Below are positions 16,899 to 25,420 of a stretch of 45,864 bases of DNA, in pieces; within the stretch, counting starts at the first letter, position 1; every line of letters starts with the position of its first letter. The notes beneath the pieces were generated by a model. It searched no databases, was not told the origin of the DNA, and was given only the letters and a program-made list of their open reading frames with translations. The position numbers were made by a program, and so were the translations under genes. The stretch comes from an uncultured Senegalimassilia sp. (GTDB lineage Bacteria > Actinomycetota > Coriobacteriia > Coriobacteriales > Eggerthellaceae), in the NCBI RefSeq assembly GCF_934630535.1, contig NZ_CAKTVU010000016.1:1-45864 (forward strand), written 5' to 3'.

Positions 16899-18209
16899 TT
16901 ACCAGCCGCGCATGATGGTCTGATCGCGATCGGGGCCGACGGCCACGATGCTGATGGGTACGCCCACCTTCTTCTCGAGATACTCCACGTAGCTCTTGGC
17001 GTTCTCCGGCAGCTCGTCGAACGTGCGGCAGGCGGTGATGTCCTCGCCCTTCCAGCCGGGCAGCTCCTCGTACACGGGCTTGGCGTGGAACAGGACGCTC
17101 TGCTGCATGGGGAAGTAATCGTAGCGCTCGCCGTTGCACTCGTAGGCCACGCACACCTTGATGGTGTCGAAGGCGGAAAGCACGTCGAGCTTGGTCAGGG
17201 CCACATCGGTCAGGCCGTTGACATCGGCGGCGTAGCGCGCGATGACGGCGTCGAACCAACCGCAGCGGCGCTTGCGGCCCGTGGTCACGCCATACTCATG
17301 GCCGACCTGGCACAGCGTCTCGCCTTCCTCGGCCTCCGGGCTCTGGCCGCCGTCCTCGGCGTACTTGAGCTCGGTGGGGAAAGGACCGCCGCCGACGCGG
17401 GTGATGTAGGCCTTCTGGATACCCAGCACGCGGTCGATGTTGACCGGGCCCACGCCCGAACCGGTAGCAGCGCCGCCGGCACAGCAGGAAGAGGACGTGA
17501 CGTAGGGATACGTGCCGTGGTCGATATCGAGCAGCGTGCCCTGCGCGCCCTCGAACAGGATGGACTTGCCCTCGCGCACGGCGTTGTTCAGCATCTGGCT
17601 GGTCTCGGCCATGTACTGCTTGAGGATGCGGGCGTACGGCAGGTACTCCTCGCAGATCTCCTCGACCGTGTAGGTGTGCAGGCCGTAGATCTTCTCCAGG
17701 ATGGCGTTCTTCTGGATGAGGGCGGTTTCGACCTTCAGGCGGAAGATCTTCTCGTCCATAAGGTCCTGGATGCGGATGCCCTTGCGAGCCGCCTTGTCCT
17801 GGTAGCACGGGCCGATGCCGCGCTTGGTGGTGCCGATCTGGTGATCGCCCAGGATCTTCTCGTCGGCGCCGTCAAGATCTTTGTGGTACGGCATGATGAC
17901 ATGCGCGTCGCAGCTGATCTTGAGGTTCTTGCAGGAGATGCCCTCGGCCTCGAGCATGGCCATTTCCTTGACCAGCACGCCGGGGTCCACCACCACGCCG
18001 TTGCCGATGACGGGGATGGCGTTCTCGTACATGACGCCGGAGGGCATCAGGTGAAGCGCCAGCTTCTTGTCGCCGTGGATAACGGTATGGCCTGCGTTGT
18101 TGCCGCCCTGATAACGGACGACGTAATCGTATTCGCTAGCAATGAGATCGGTGATCTTGCCTTTGCCTTCATCGCCCCATTGGGCGCCAACCAGAACGGT
18201 GCTGGGCAT
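16899..18209 (-). CDS. purA: Adenylosuccinate synthetase
   Basis: 436 residues. It catalyses GTP-dependent joining of IMP and aspartate, the first committed step to AMP. The N-terminal phosphate-binding loop VLVGAQWGDEGKGKITD is characteristic. Other conserved parts are RYQGGNNAGHTVIHGDKKLALHLMPSG, GIGPCYQDKAARKGIR, FEGAQGTLLDIDHGTYPYVTSSS and TTGRKRRCGWFDAV. ATG at 18209 lies after AAAGGATG. An upstream in-frame ATG at 18248 adds residues without homology. It is followed on the same strand by purD. Confidence 0.97.
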   Translation of the reverse strand: MPSTVLVGAQWGDEGKGKITDLIASEYDYVVRYQGGNNAGHTVIHGDKKLALHLMPSGVMYENAIPVIGNGVVVDPGVLVKEMAMLEAEGISCKNLKISCDAHVIMPYHKDLDGADEKILGDHQIGTTKRGIGPCYQDKAARKGIRIQDLMDEKIFRLKVETALIQKNAILEKIYGLHTYTVEEICEEYLPYARILKQYMAETSQMLNNAVREGKSILFEGAQGTLLDIDHGTYPYVTSSSCCAGGAATGSGVGPVNIDRVLGIQKAYITRVGGGPFPTELKYAEDGGQSPEAEEGETLCQVGHEYGVTTGRKRRCGWFDAVIARYAADVNGLTDVALTKLDVLSAFDTIKVCVAYECNGERYDYFPMQQSVLFHAKPVYEELPGWKGEDITACRTFDELPENAKSYVEYLEKKVGVPISIVAVGPDRDQTIMRGW

Positions 18210-18254
18210 GTGTGCGCATCCTTTCGATAACAGTGTCGCAACCCTCACAGTGTA

Positions 18255-20432
18255 CTACAGAACCACTTCGGTAAGGCCCGGATCGGCCACGCGCATGGTT
18301 TCAACGATTTCTTCATGGCAGGTCAACAGAATGACCTGACGATGACGAGCCAGCTGGGCCAACGCCTTCGCCGCGCCCGCACGGCGCTGGGAATCGAAGT
18401 TCACCAAGATGTCGTCCGCGATGATGGGAACGGCGCGTCCCACGTTGTCGGCGGTAACGAGCAGCGCGATCCGCAACGCCAGGTACAGCTGCTGGCACGT
18501 GCCCAGCGACAGGTGCACGGGCTCGCGCACGGTGCGCAGCGCGTCGGTCACCTGAAGACGGCCGTCGGCGCTCATGGACACCTTCACCCACTTGCCTTCG
18601 GTCATCAGGCTGAGCAGCTCGCTTGCGCGGGCGTACACCTCGGGCTGGCTCTTGCTCTCCCACGACGCTATGGCCGCCTCGAGCATATGGCGCGCGAGCA
18701 GCAGCTTCGCGAACTCCATGGCCGCCTCGTCACGGCGGGTTTGGAGCTGCTGGGCCTCAAGCTTCAGCTCGTCGAAGCTGCGCTCGCCCTTCGCCTGGGA
18801 AAGCAGCTGGCGAAGCTCGCCGTAGCGGCGGTTCATGTGCTCGCTCGTCTCCATCAGGCCCTCGCGCTGGCGCGTCTTGCGCGCGATGAAGGCGTCCACG
18901 GCTTCAAGCGTGCCGCGTTCGCGGCGCATGCCGATCTCCGCGTACAGGCCCTCGCGCGTTTCGCGGGCCTTCTCAAGCGACTCCTCCAATGCGGTGCGGC
19001 GCGACACGAGCGCCTGCTTGCGCTGCACGTACAGGGCGTTCTCCGCGCGCACGTCCTTCGCCTCATCGAGCAGCGCACGGGCGTGGCGCAGGGAATCCTT
19101 CGCCTCGGAAAGCCCCGCAGCGGCAAGCTCAGCCTGTACGGCCTGGCGTTGTTTCGCCTGTTCGGCAAGGCACGCTTCCAGCTTCTTCTTGTCCTGCAGC
19201 ATGACCCAGTGCCGGTCCTGAACGCGCTGGGAGCGCTCGTCGTCTTTCCGGCCCGGCTTGAACAGCATGATCAGCGAGGCTGCGGCAAGAACCACCGCCA
19301 CCAGCACCAGGAAAAAGCCCAAAGCGGTGAACGACAGGCTGGTTATCTCGCGGCCGTGCATGAACAGCGGGATGCCTGCGAACATGAAGGCCACCGGCAG
19401 CGCCACGGAAAGCCCGATCTGCACGCGCTGCTGGCGCCGGGCGCGCATGCTCTCATCCTGCTCGTCCTGCGTTTCGAGCATCGCCTCGTAGGCCGCCTTC
19501 GAAGTTGCGTAGTTGTCGCGCGCCAGGTCGACGGCGTGCTCCATCTTCGCCTCCTGAGCGGCGAGCGCCTCGATGCGATCGCGCAGGTGGCGTTCCTCGG
19601 TGGCCGTGATACCCGCCAGCTCTTCGGGGTGCTCGCGCTGCGCAAGCCTATGCTCGCAACGCAGGCTCTCTTCCTGGGCGCGCAGTTCTGCGATCTTCTC
19701 CTGCAGGTCGGCTTCGTCCGCCTCGGTCTTTTCCAGCGTTTTGCGGTTCGCCTTCAGCGTTTCGATGGCGGTGTTCAGGTCGCCGATCTTCGCCAGCAGC
19801 TCATCGCGCTGCGGCTTCATCTCGGCGAACTCGTGGTCCTCGCGCTTCAGACGCTCCACGCGATCGGATTCCGCGGCGATGCGCCGGCGCAGGTCGTCTT
19901 GCTCCGATTCAAGCTTCACCAGGGATTTCTCAGATGCTGCCGCCTTCGAAGTGAACTGGGCCAGGCGCTCCTGGAGCGCCGCCAGCGCATGCGCCGGAGA
20001 AGCCCCCGTGCCGGAACCGGCCGTGAGCAGCTTCGCCGTCACATCGGTGGTGTTGCGCAGCTGGCGCAGCTCATCGCTGGTCAAGCTGAACATGGTTCGG
20101 TACGTTTCGCGGTCGATGTCTTCGGCAACCGACGTGTCGCCCTGCAGGCCGTCGGCGTTGCGGATGCGCGAGGCCTGCGAGGCCTCGGAACCGTCCTCGT
20201 TGGCGAAGAACAGCGTTCCCGCCCGTTCGGCGTTATCGGGTTTGTAGGTGTTGCGCTGGCCGCGGGCTTCTTCCCAACCGAACAAAACACCGCCGACGAA
20301 CTGGGCAAACGTGGTCTTACCGGCCTCGTTGCGGCCGAACACCGTGTTCATGCCCGGTCCAAACGGCCCGATCAGACGGTTGGAGAACGCGCCGAACGCA
20401 TCCATCTTGATATGTTCCAGGTATTTGCCCAC
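18255..20432 (-). CDS. YhaN-like AAA ATPase (SbcC/Rad50-type) with membrane hairpin
   Basis: 725 residues. Walker A GRNEAGKTT lies at about 34-42. Long coiled-coil runs (about 190-300 and 395-540) flank a pair of hydrophobic segments (about 345-415: VALPVAFMFAGIPLF and FTALGFFLVLVAVVLAAASLIML). The C-terminal ABC-type signature LSLGTCQQLYLALRIALL and Walker B VPIIADDILVNFD close the ATPase. B. subtilis YhaN is longer, about 960 residues, so the coiled coil here is short. It starts with GTG overlapping the preceding metallophosphoesterase stop (TAGTG). The pair resembles SbcCD/Mre11-Rad50 and is expected to act on DNA ends, here perhaps at the membrane (inference). Confidence 0.88.
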   Translation of the reverse strand: MGKYLEHIKMDAFGAFSNRLIGPFGPGMNTVFGRNEAGKTTFAQFVGGVLFGWEEARGQRNTYKPDNAERAGTLFFANEDGSEASQASRIRNADGLQGDTSVAEDIDRETYRTMFSLTSDELRQLRNTTDVTAKLLTAGSGTGASPAHALAALQERLAQFTSKAAASEKSLVKLESEQDDLRRRIAAESDRVERLKREDHEFAEMKPQRDELLAKIGDLNTAIETLKANRKTLEKTEADEADLQEKIAELRAQEESLRCEHRLAQREHPEELAGITATEERHLRDRIEALAAQEAKMEHAVDLARDNYATSKAAYEAMLETQDEQDESMRARRQQRVQIGLSVALPVAFMFAGIPLFMHGREITSLSFTALGFFLVLVAVVLAAASLIMLFKPGRKDDERSQRVQDRHWVMLQDKKKLEACLAEQAKQRQAVQAELAAAGLSEAKDSLRHARALLDEAKDVRAENALYVQRKQALVSRRTALEESLEKARETREGLYAEIGMRRERGTLEAVDAFIARKTRQREGLMETSEHMNRRYGELRQLLSQAKGERSFDELKLEAQQLQTRRDEAAMEFAKLLLARHMLEAAIASWESKSQPEVYARASELLSLMTEGKWVKVSMSADGRLQVTDALRTVREPVHLSLGTCQQLYLALRIALLVTADNVGRAVPIIADDILVNFDSQRRAGAAKALAQLARHRQVILLTCHEEIVETMRVADPGLTEVVL

Positions 20433-21718
20433 TAGCGCTCTTCCCCTTGCGACAGCATATCGAGCACCAGGTCCTCGGCCTGCTCCGACAGCTTCCCCAC
20501 CTTGCCGGCGCAGCTCGACGGCATCTGCAGACCGCGATCGAGGAATTCCTGCTGCAAGAACGCCACCTGCTCTTCGGGAAGGGATCGCTGCGTCTCGGCG
20601 ACGCGCAAAAACACCGCCGGGAACAGGCCCTCTTCGCGCAAAGCCTGTTTATCGCGCGGCTCCCGCGTTTCATCGACCATAGTGTCGCAGAAGAACGGGG
20701 CATATGAATCGTTCACATGTTTGCGCAGGTCCTCGATCACATCAGGGCGGGAAAGCACCTCGTGAAGCGCGGTCGTGCCCGTCAGGACGATACGCGAGAT
20801 CATTTCCTCGCAATGCGCTTTGCCGTTCACGCGGAACAGCTCCCGCATGATTAGATCGCTGATCTCGGGCAACGTAGCGCAATCGGACACGTCGACGCGC
20901 AGACGCTGCCACACCACGCTTGCCGTGGGGATGAACTCGAGCTGCGGGGCCGCACTTTCTGAAAGCGTGACGATCTGCACCCCACGCGGGCCCGTTTCCT
21001 TGATGTCGCGCCCTTGGATGCATCCCGAGAACGCGATGCGCGGATCGGCCTCGCTGGGGTGGATATAGCGCATGTGGATATGCCCGCATGCCCAGTAATC
21101 CATGCCCGCGGAAAGCAACACTGAAGGGTTGACCGGCGCTTTCACGGGATCGAGATCCAATCCGGTATGCAGCATGCCGATGGCGAAAGGAGCCTGCGCA
21201 ACGTCAGGTTCACGCTGCTGCAATGCCATTAGCGCGGCACTGCGCGTGATGCCATCGGCTATGCACTCGTCAATGGGCCACGACTGGTTGTAATAGCCGC
21301 GACCGCCGATGATACAGAGCGGCTTGCCATCGCGCCTATACAGCTCGAAACCCGGCTTATCCGCCGGCAGCATGTGCGCATTTTCCGGCAGAGAGAACGC
21401 GCTTTGCTGCCACGAGGTGTAAGGGTCGTGATTTCCCGTGATCAGGTATACCGGGATGCCCGCCTTCCCCAGCGCGCGCATTCCTTCGAAGAATCGCAGG
21501 TAGTCGCCATATGATGCACGCGACGCGTCGAACACGTCGCCCGCGATGACCACGAAGTCGACCTTGCGGGAAATAGCCGTGTCTATCACGCGATCGAACG
21601 CCTCGGGGATAGCCTGCACCAGTCGGGCAGCCCATGCCGGCGACACCTTGGCAAGGCCGCGGAAAGGCGCACCAAGGTGAAGGTCGGCGGCATGAAGGAA
21701 TGTCAGGCTCTCAGTCAT
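20432..21718 (-). CDS. YhaO-like metallophosphoesterase (Mre11/SbcD-type nuclease)
   Basis: 428 residues. The calcineurin-like phosphodiesterase motifs appear in order: HAADLHLG near residue 9, VIAGDVFDASRASYGD near 58, ITGNHDPYTS near 93, MLHTGLDLDP near 185, and CGHIHMR near 213. These residues bind two Mn2+ ions in Mre11 nucleases. The C-terminal half (about 260-428) is a DNA-binding or partner-capping region without clear motifs. It overlaps the YhaN-like ATPase gene by one base, the same pairing as sbcD-sbcC. Expected role: nuclease subunit in double-strand break or DNA-end processing. The ATG is at 21718. Confidence 0.92.
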   Translation of the reverse strand: MTESLTFLHAADLHLGAPFRGLAKVSPAWAARLVQAIPEAFDRVIDTAISRKVDFVVIAGDVFDASRASYGDYLRFFEGMRALGKAGIPVYLITGNHDPYTSWQQSAFSLPENAHMLPADKPGFELYRRDGKPLCIIGGRGYYNQSWPIDECIADGITRSAALMALQQREPDVAQAPFAIGMLHTGLDLDPVKAPVNPSVLLSAGMDYWACGHIHMRYIHPSEADPRIAFSGCIQGRDIKETGPRGVQIVTLSESAAPQLEFIPTASVVWQRLRVDVSDCATLPEISDLIMRELFRVNGKAHCEEMISRIVLTGTTALHEVLSRPDVIEDLRKHVNDSYAPFFCDTMVDETREPRDKQALREEGLFPAVFLRVAETQRSLPEEQVAFLQQEFLDRGLQMPSSCAGKVGKLSEQAEDLVLDMLSQGEER

Positions 21719-21753
21719 AGCTTCAGTTTACCCCGACCTCATGGTTGCGTGTG

Positions 21754-23166
21754 TTACATATAGTCGGGAACGCGCGAATCGTCGATGAAGTCCATGAAGC
21801 GCGTGTATTCCGCGTTGAAGGCAAGCGTGATATCGCGCGTGGGGCCGTTGCGGTGCTTGGCGACGATCAGCTCGGCGGTGCCCAGGTCGGGACGGTCCTC
21901 GCTTTCCGCCTCCATCTCGTCCATGCTTCGGTCGATGAACATGACGATGTCGGCGTCCTGCTCGATTGCGCCGGATTCACGCAGGTCGGAAAGCATCGGG
22001 CGCTTCTTGCCGCGCATTTCCACGGCACGGGAGAGCTGCGACAGCGCGATGACGGGCATGTCCATCTCCTTGGCGAGCACCTTCAGACCACGCGAGATCT
22101 CAGCGACCTCGACGGCGCGGTTGCCATCGCGGCGCGCCTGCGGCGGCTGCATCAGCTGCAAGTAGTCGACGATGATCAGGCCCTTCTCGGCATCGCGCAA
22201 CTCACGACGCGCCTTCGCACGCAACTCGAGGATGGAAAGGGCCGGCGTATCGTCGAACTCGATCTTCAGCTTGGAAAGGTTGCTGGAAGCCTCGATAATG
22301 GCCGCCCAGTCCGCGTCCTGCACCTGACCGGCGCGCAGCTTCGACAGGCTCACGCGCGCTTCGGATGCAAGGACACGCTGCACCAGCTGGGAAGCGCTCA
22401 TTTCCAGCGACAGGAACGCCACGGTGGCGCCGAGCTTCGCCGCGCTTGTGCACAGGTTCAGGGCGAAGGCCGTCTTGCCGACACCAGGACGTGCTGCAAG
22501 GATGACCAGGTCACCGCCGCGGAAGCCGTGGAACAGGTCGTCGACGTCCTTGAAGCCTGACGCGACGCCCGAGATCTTGTTCTCCTGCGCCGCCATCTCC
22601 TGTAGCTCCTCGAAGGCATCCACCAGCAGCGTATCGATGCCCGTGAACGCGCTGGAAACGCGCTTCTCCGTGACCGCGAACAGCGTTTTCTCCGCCTGCT
22701 CCACGACGACGCCCAAATCATCGGGGGCATCGTAGGCCAGCGAGCGGATCTCGCCGGATGCACGGATCAGGTCGCGCAGAATGGACGTGCGCTTGACGAT
22801 CTCAACGTGATTCTGCCAATTGACCAGGGCGAAGGAGTTGCTGGCAAGCTCCAGGATGTATGCCTGGCCGCCAACGGCCTCAAGCTGGCCCGATGCCTTC
22901 AGGTTGTCGGCGACCGAGATTTGGTCGAGGGGGATGTGACGCGTGTAAAGGTCGAGCATCGCCTCGAATATGCGTTGATGGGCGGCTCGATAGAAGTTGT
23001 CGGGGATGAGCTTCGCTGCAACATCCTCGATGGCTTCCTGGTTGAGCAGGCACGCTGCCAGCACCGACTTCTCGGCCTCGATGTTCTGGGGCTCCATTTT
23101 GCGAATCGAGGAGCTCTCAGGCACCTCAGGGGCGAAATCGGGATTGTAGGGAACGTCAACGGGCAT
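21754..23166 (-). CDS. dnaB: Replicative DNA helicase DnaB
   Basis: About 470 residues. The N-terminal primase-interaction domain begins at PQNIEAEKSVLAACLLNQEAIEDVAAKL. The RecA-like motor has Walker A ARPGVGKTAFALNL near 215, FLSLEMSASQLVQRVL, Walker B GLIIVDYLQLM, ALSQLSRAVEMR and the arginine-finger region SDLRESGAIEQDADIV. It forms the hexameric helicase at the fork. Start placed at the ATG at 23166 (MPVDVPYN), which has AAAGG nine bases upstream; the ATG at 23175 is an alternative. It lies behind the rpsF-ssb-rpsR-rplI operon but is separated by a terminator, so it has its own promoter in 23167-23410, which I could not place. Confidence 0.96.
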   Translation of the reverse strand: MPVDVPYNPDFAPEVPESSSIRKMEPQNIEAEKSVLAACLLNQEAIEDVAAKLIPDNFYRAAHQRIFEAMLDLYTRHIPLDQISVADNLKASGQLEAVGGQAYILELASNSFALVNWQNHVEIVKRTSILRDLIRASGEIRSLAYDAPDDLGVVVEQAEKTLFAVTEKRVSSAFTGIDTLLVDAFEELQEMAAQENKISGVASGFKDVDDLFHGFRGGDLVILAARPGVGKTAFALNLCTSAAKLGATVAFLSLEMSASQLVQRVLASEARVSLSKLRAGQVQDADWAAIIEASSNLSKLKIEFDDTPALSILELRAKARRELRDAEKGLIIVDYLQLMQPPQARRDGNRAVEVAEISRGLKVLAKEMDMPVIALSQLSRAVEMRGKKRPMLSDLRESGAIEQDADIVMFIDRSMDEMEAESEDRPDLGTAELIVAKHRNGPTRDITLAFNAEYTRFMDFIDDSRVPDYM

Positions 23167-23412
23167 GCTGCTCATCCTTTCTTGTATCCGGCTTATCATA
23201 CCGCAGTCAGAGTCGTGCCGCCGCCACTGCAGAGCGTCATCGACAGAAGAGCCAACCAAAAGCGATGCTATGCACATTGCCTGAATCCCTGCCAGACAAT
23301 AATGCACCTCTCTTCAACTGACAGTGGTAAGCGCCACGTGATGCGCCCAAGCAGGAGACACGGGCCTTCTTTATCGCCATATAGTCGAAGACTCGTAATG
23401 GCTCCTAAATAG

Positions 23413-23444
23413 AAAAATCCCCCGCACTAACGTACAGGGGATTT
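23413..23444 (-). terminator. Terminator of the rpsF-ssb-rpsR-rplI operon
   Basis: AAATCCCC (23415-23422) pairs with GGGGATTT (23437-23444), and five T residues follow on the minus strand. It lies 25 nt beyond the rplI stop. Confidence 0.75.
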
Positions 23445-23468
23445 GCTAGTTCGCTTTAAAGCGCTGAG

Positions 23469-23996
23469 TTATTCAGCGACCTCTTCAGCAGCAGCCTCCT
23501 CGGCGACAGCCTCGGTCTCGACCTCTTCGGCCTCTTCCTCGGCAGCAACCTCGTCGATACCCACCAGCAGCGTGACCGTGGCCTTGATGTCACGGTAGAT
23601 GGAGATGACGACCTCGTGCTGACCGGCGGTCTTGATGGCCTTGCCGGCCTCGACGCGACGGCGGTCGATCTCCACGCCCAGAGCCTCCTTGATGGACTCG
23701 GCGATCTGGGTGGCGGTAACGGAGCCGAACAGCTGGCCCTCTTCGCCGACCTTCGCGTCGACCTTCACGGAAGCACCGTCGAGCACGGACTTCAGCTTGT
23801 CAGCATCGGCCAGGCGAGTAGCCTCGCGCTTGGCGATGTTGTTCTTGCGCATCTCCAGCTGCTTCAGGTTGCCCTTCGTAGCCAGGATGGCGATGCCCTG
23901 CGGCATCAGGTAGTTGTTGGCAAAACCGGGGGCCACGTCCACGACGTCGCCTTCGCCGCCCTTGCCCTTGAGCTCTTGGAGCAGGATGACTTTCAT
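23469..23996 (-). CDS. rplI: Ribosomal protein bL9
   Basis: 175 residues. The N-terminal domain MKVILLQELKGKGGEGDVVDVAPGFANNYLMPQGIA is the rRNA-binding bL9 signature. A connecting helix follows, then the C-terminal domain with LFGSVTATQIAES. After about residue 145 there is an added tail of about 30 residues made almost only of Glu, Ala and Val, absent from ordinary 148-150-residue bL9. It is the last gene of the operon, 15 nt after rpsR. Confidence 0.96.
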   Translation of the reverse strand: MKVILLQELKGKGGEGDVVDVAPGFANNYLMPQGIAILATKGNLKQLEMRKNNIAKREATRLADADKLKSVLDGASVKVDAKVGEEGQLFGSVTATQIAESIKEALGVEIDRRRVEAGKAIKTAGQHEVVISIYRDIKATVTLLVGIDEVAAEEEAEEVETEAVAEEAAAEEVAE

Positions 23997-24011
23997 GGTT
24001 CCTCCTTGCGC

Positions 24012-24272
24012 CTAGCGATTGCGACGGTCGCCGCGGCCGCTAATTGCGGGAACCGCGTAGGGCATCAGAGCCATCTCGCGAGCGCGCTTCACGGCGTTCG
24101 CGATGTCACGCTGGTGCTGGGTGCAGGCACCCGTCACGCGGCGCGGCTTGATCTTCCCGCGGTCGGTAACATACTTGCGCAGCATCTGGGTATCTTTGTA
24201 GTCGATGTACTCCGCGTCCTCTTTGCAGAACTGGCAGTACTTGCGACGAGGCTGCTTCGCGTAGTCGGACAT
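24012..24272 (-). CDS. rpsR: Ribosomal protein bS18
   Basis: 86 residues. Recognised by the core YIDYKDTQMLRKYVTDRGKIKPRRVTGACTQHQRDIANAVKRAREMALMPY. It keeps CQFCKED near the N-terminus and a third Cys in GAC, the cysteine-containing (zinc-type) form. It pairs with bS6 on the 30S platform. The gene lies between ssb (18 nt upstream) and rplI. Confidence 0.97.
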   Translation of the reverse strand: MSDYAKQPRRKYCQFCKEDAEYIDYKDTQMLRKYVTDRGKIKPRRVTGACTQHQRDIANAVKRAREMALMPYAVPAISGRGDRRNR

Positions 24273-24290
24273 TTGGTAAACCTCTTTCGC

Positions 24291-24758
24291 TTAAAACGGG
24301 ATGTCTTCGTCGTAAACCGAAGCAGAGGCATCTACGATCGGAGCTGCAACGGGAGCTGCCATCGGAACGGGCTGCGGGGCGTAACCTGCGGTCATGCCGT
24401 TGTCGTAACCCTGGTTGGCATTGTTGCCGTTGCGGCTGGACATGAACTCCAACTCGTCGACGATCACTTCAAGCTTGCTGCGGCGCTGACCATCGCGTTC
24501 CCAAGAGCTGTAGCGAAGCTTGCCCTCGATGGCCACTTTCGTGCCCTTCGTAAGGTAGGGCTGCAGCTTCTCGCCACGGGTGCCGAACATGGTGCAGTCG
24601 ACGAAGTTCGGGTAATCCTCCCATTCGCCGGTCTGCTGGTTCTTGCGGCGGTCGTTGACCGCAACGCCGAACCCCAGGATGGCCATACCGCTTTGCGTGG
24701 AACGAATTTCGGCGTCGCGCGTAAGATTTCCGCTGATCATGACACGATTGATGCTCAT
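24291..24758 (-). CDS. ssb: Single-stranded DNA-binding protein
   Basis: 155 residues. The OB fold runs to about residue 108 (MSINRVMISGNLTRDAEIR, GFGVAVNDRR, FVDCTMFGTRGEKLQPYLTKGTKVAIEGKL, KLEVIVDELEFM). A Gly/Asn/Pro/Ala-rich flexible linker follows, and it ends in the protein-docking tip DEDIPF. It coats single-stranded DNA at forks and recruits repair proteins through the tip. Encoded between rpsF and rpsR as in many bacteria. Confidence 0.97.
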   Translation of the reverse strand: MSINRVMISGNLTRDAEIRSTQSGMAILGFGVAVNDRRKNQQTGEWEDYPNFVDCTMFGTRGEKLQPYLTKGTKVAIEGKLRYSSWERDGQRRSKLEVIVDELEFMSSRNGNNANQGYDNGMTAGYAPQPVPMAAPVAAPIVDASASVYDEDIPF

Positions 24759-24807
24759 GTGTATCTACCTCTTCTCATGCTGGGACCTTGAAGGCCCCTA
24801 CGTAATC

Positions 24808-25101
24808 CTATTCGCGGTCGGTGCGCTTCACGATCATGTGGCGAACAACGACATCAGAGATGCGCAGCACGCGATCGAGTTCTGCAACCTCGGCGGGATC
24901 AGCGTGGAAATCGATGAGGGTGTAGACACCGTCGGTCAGACCATTGATCTCGTAAGCGAGTTTACGCTTGCCCCACTCGTCAACGTTGTCGACGGAACCC
25001 TCGGCGGACGTGATAACGCCCTGGATACGATTCATCGTATTTGCACGGGTTTCCTCGTCGGTAGACGGAGCAATAATAAACAGCAGTTCGTAAGCCTTCA
25101 T
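24808..25101 (-). CDS. rpsF: Ribosomal protein bS6
   Basis: 97 residues. MKAYELLFIIAPSTDEETR and the later GKRKLAYEINGLTDGVYTLIDFHADPAEVAELDRVLRISDVVVRHMIVK are typical of bS6. The start at 25101 has a near-perfect Shine-Dalgarno AAAGGAGGTGA. An in-frame ATG at 25149 is rejected because family similarity starts at MKAYE. It is the first gene of the rpsF-ssb-rpsR-rplI operon and may be autoregulated with bS18 through its leader. Confidence 0.97.
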   Translation of the reverse strand: MKAYELLFIIAPSTDEETRANTMNRIQGVITSAEGSVDNVDEWGKRKLAYEINGLTDGVYTLIDFHADPAEVAELDRVLRISDVVVRHMIVKRTDRE

Positions 25102-25120
25102 CAGCTCACCTCCTTTGGAC

Positions 25121-25160
25121 TTTACGGCCCCGGGCTGGTGAAGGCACACACCGGGGCAGG
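25121..25160 (-). promoter_or_regulatory. Candidate S6:S18-binding leader hairpin of rpsF
   Basis: GCCCCGG (25127-25133) pairs with CCGGGGC (25151-25157) just upstream of the rpsF Shine-Dalgarno, with a GC-rich internal part and CCG trinucleotides at the stem base. Many bacterial rpsF leaders fold into an S6:S18-binding structure with a conserved CCG; the match here is by position and general shape only. A -10-like TATAAT lies at 25171-25176 (minus strand). Confidence 0.35.
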
Positions 25161-25345
25161 AATTAGCCTGATTATATTATCAAGCCCGATTCCTTAATTC
25201 CAGCCTTTGACCTTGCTTTCTTCCTTCTGCACCGTTTCAACACATCGCCGCACCCCCAGACGGCAGGCCCCTGCTCCATAGCCTGCCGTCTGCCCGCAAT
25301 TGCAACTATACGCACGCCATCTCGCATAACCCTTGTCGAAATGAC

Positions 25346-25384
25346 GAAGGCGGTTCACCTGAACCTTGCAGGTGAACCGCCTTC
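25346..25384 (-). terminator. Terminator of the acidic hypothetical protein gene
   Basis: A perfect 16-bp stem (arms 25346-25361 and 25369-25384, GAAGGCGGTTCACCTG) with a 7-nt loop lies about 37 nt past the stop. The T-run is weak. Nothing else is recognised in 25182-25345. Confidence 0.65.
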
Positions 25385-25420
25385 ATCTCTATCGCAAGCC
25401 CTTATTGAGTGCTATTCGGG

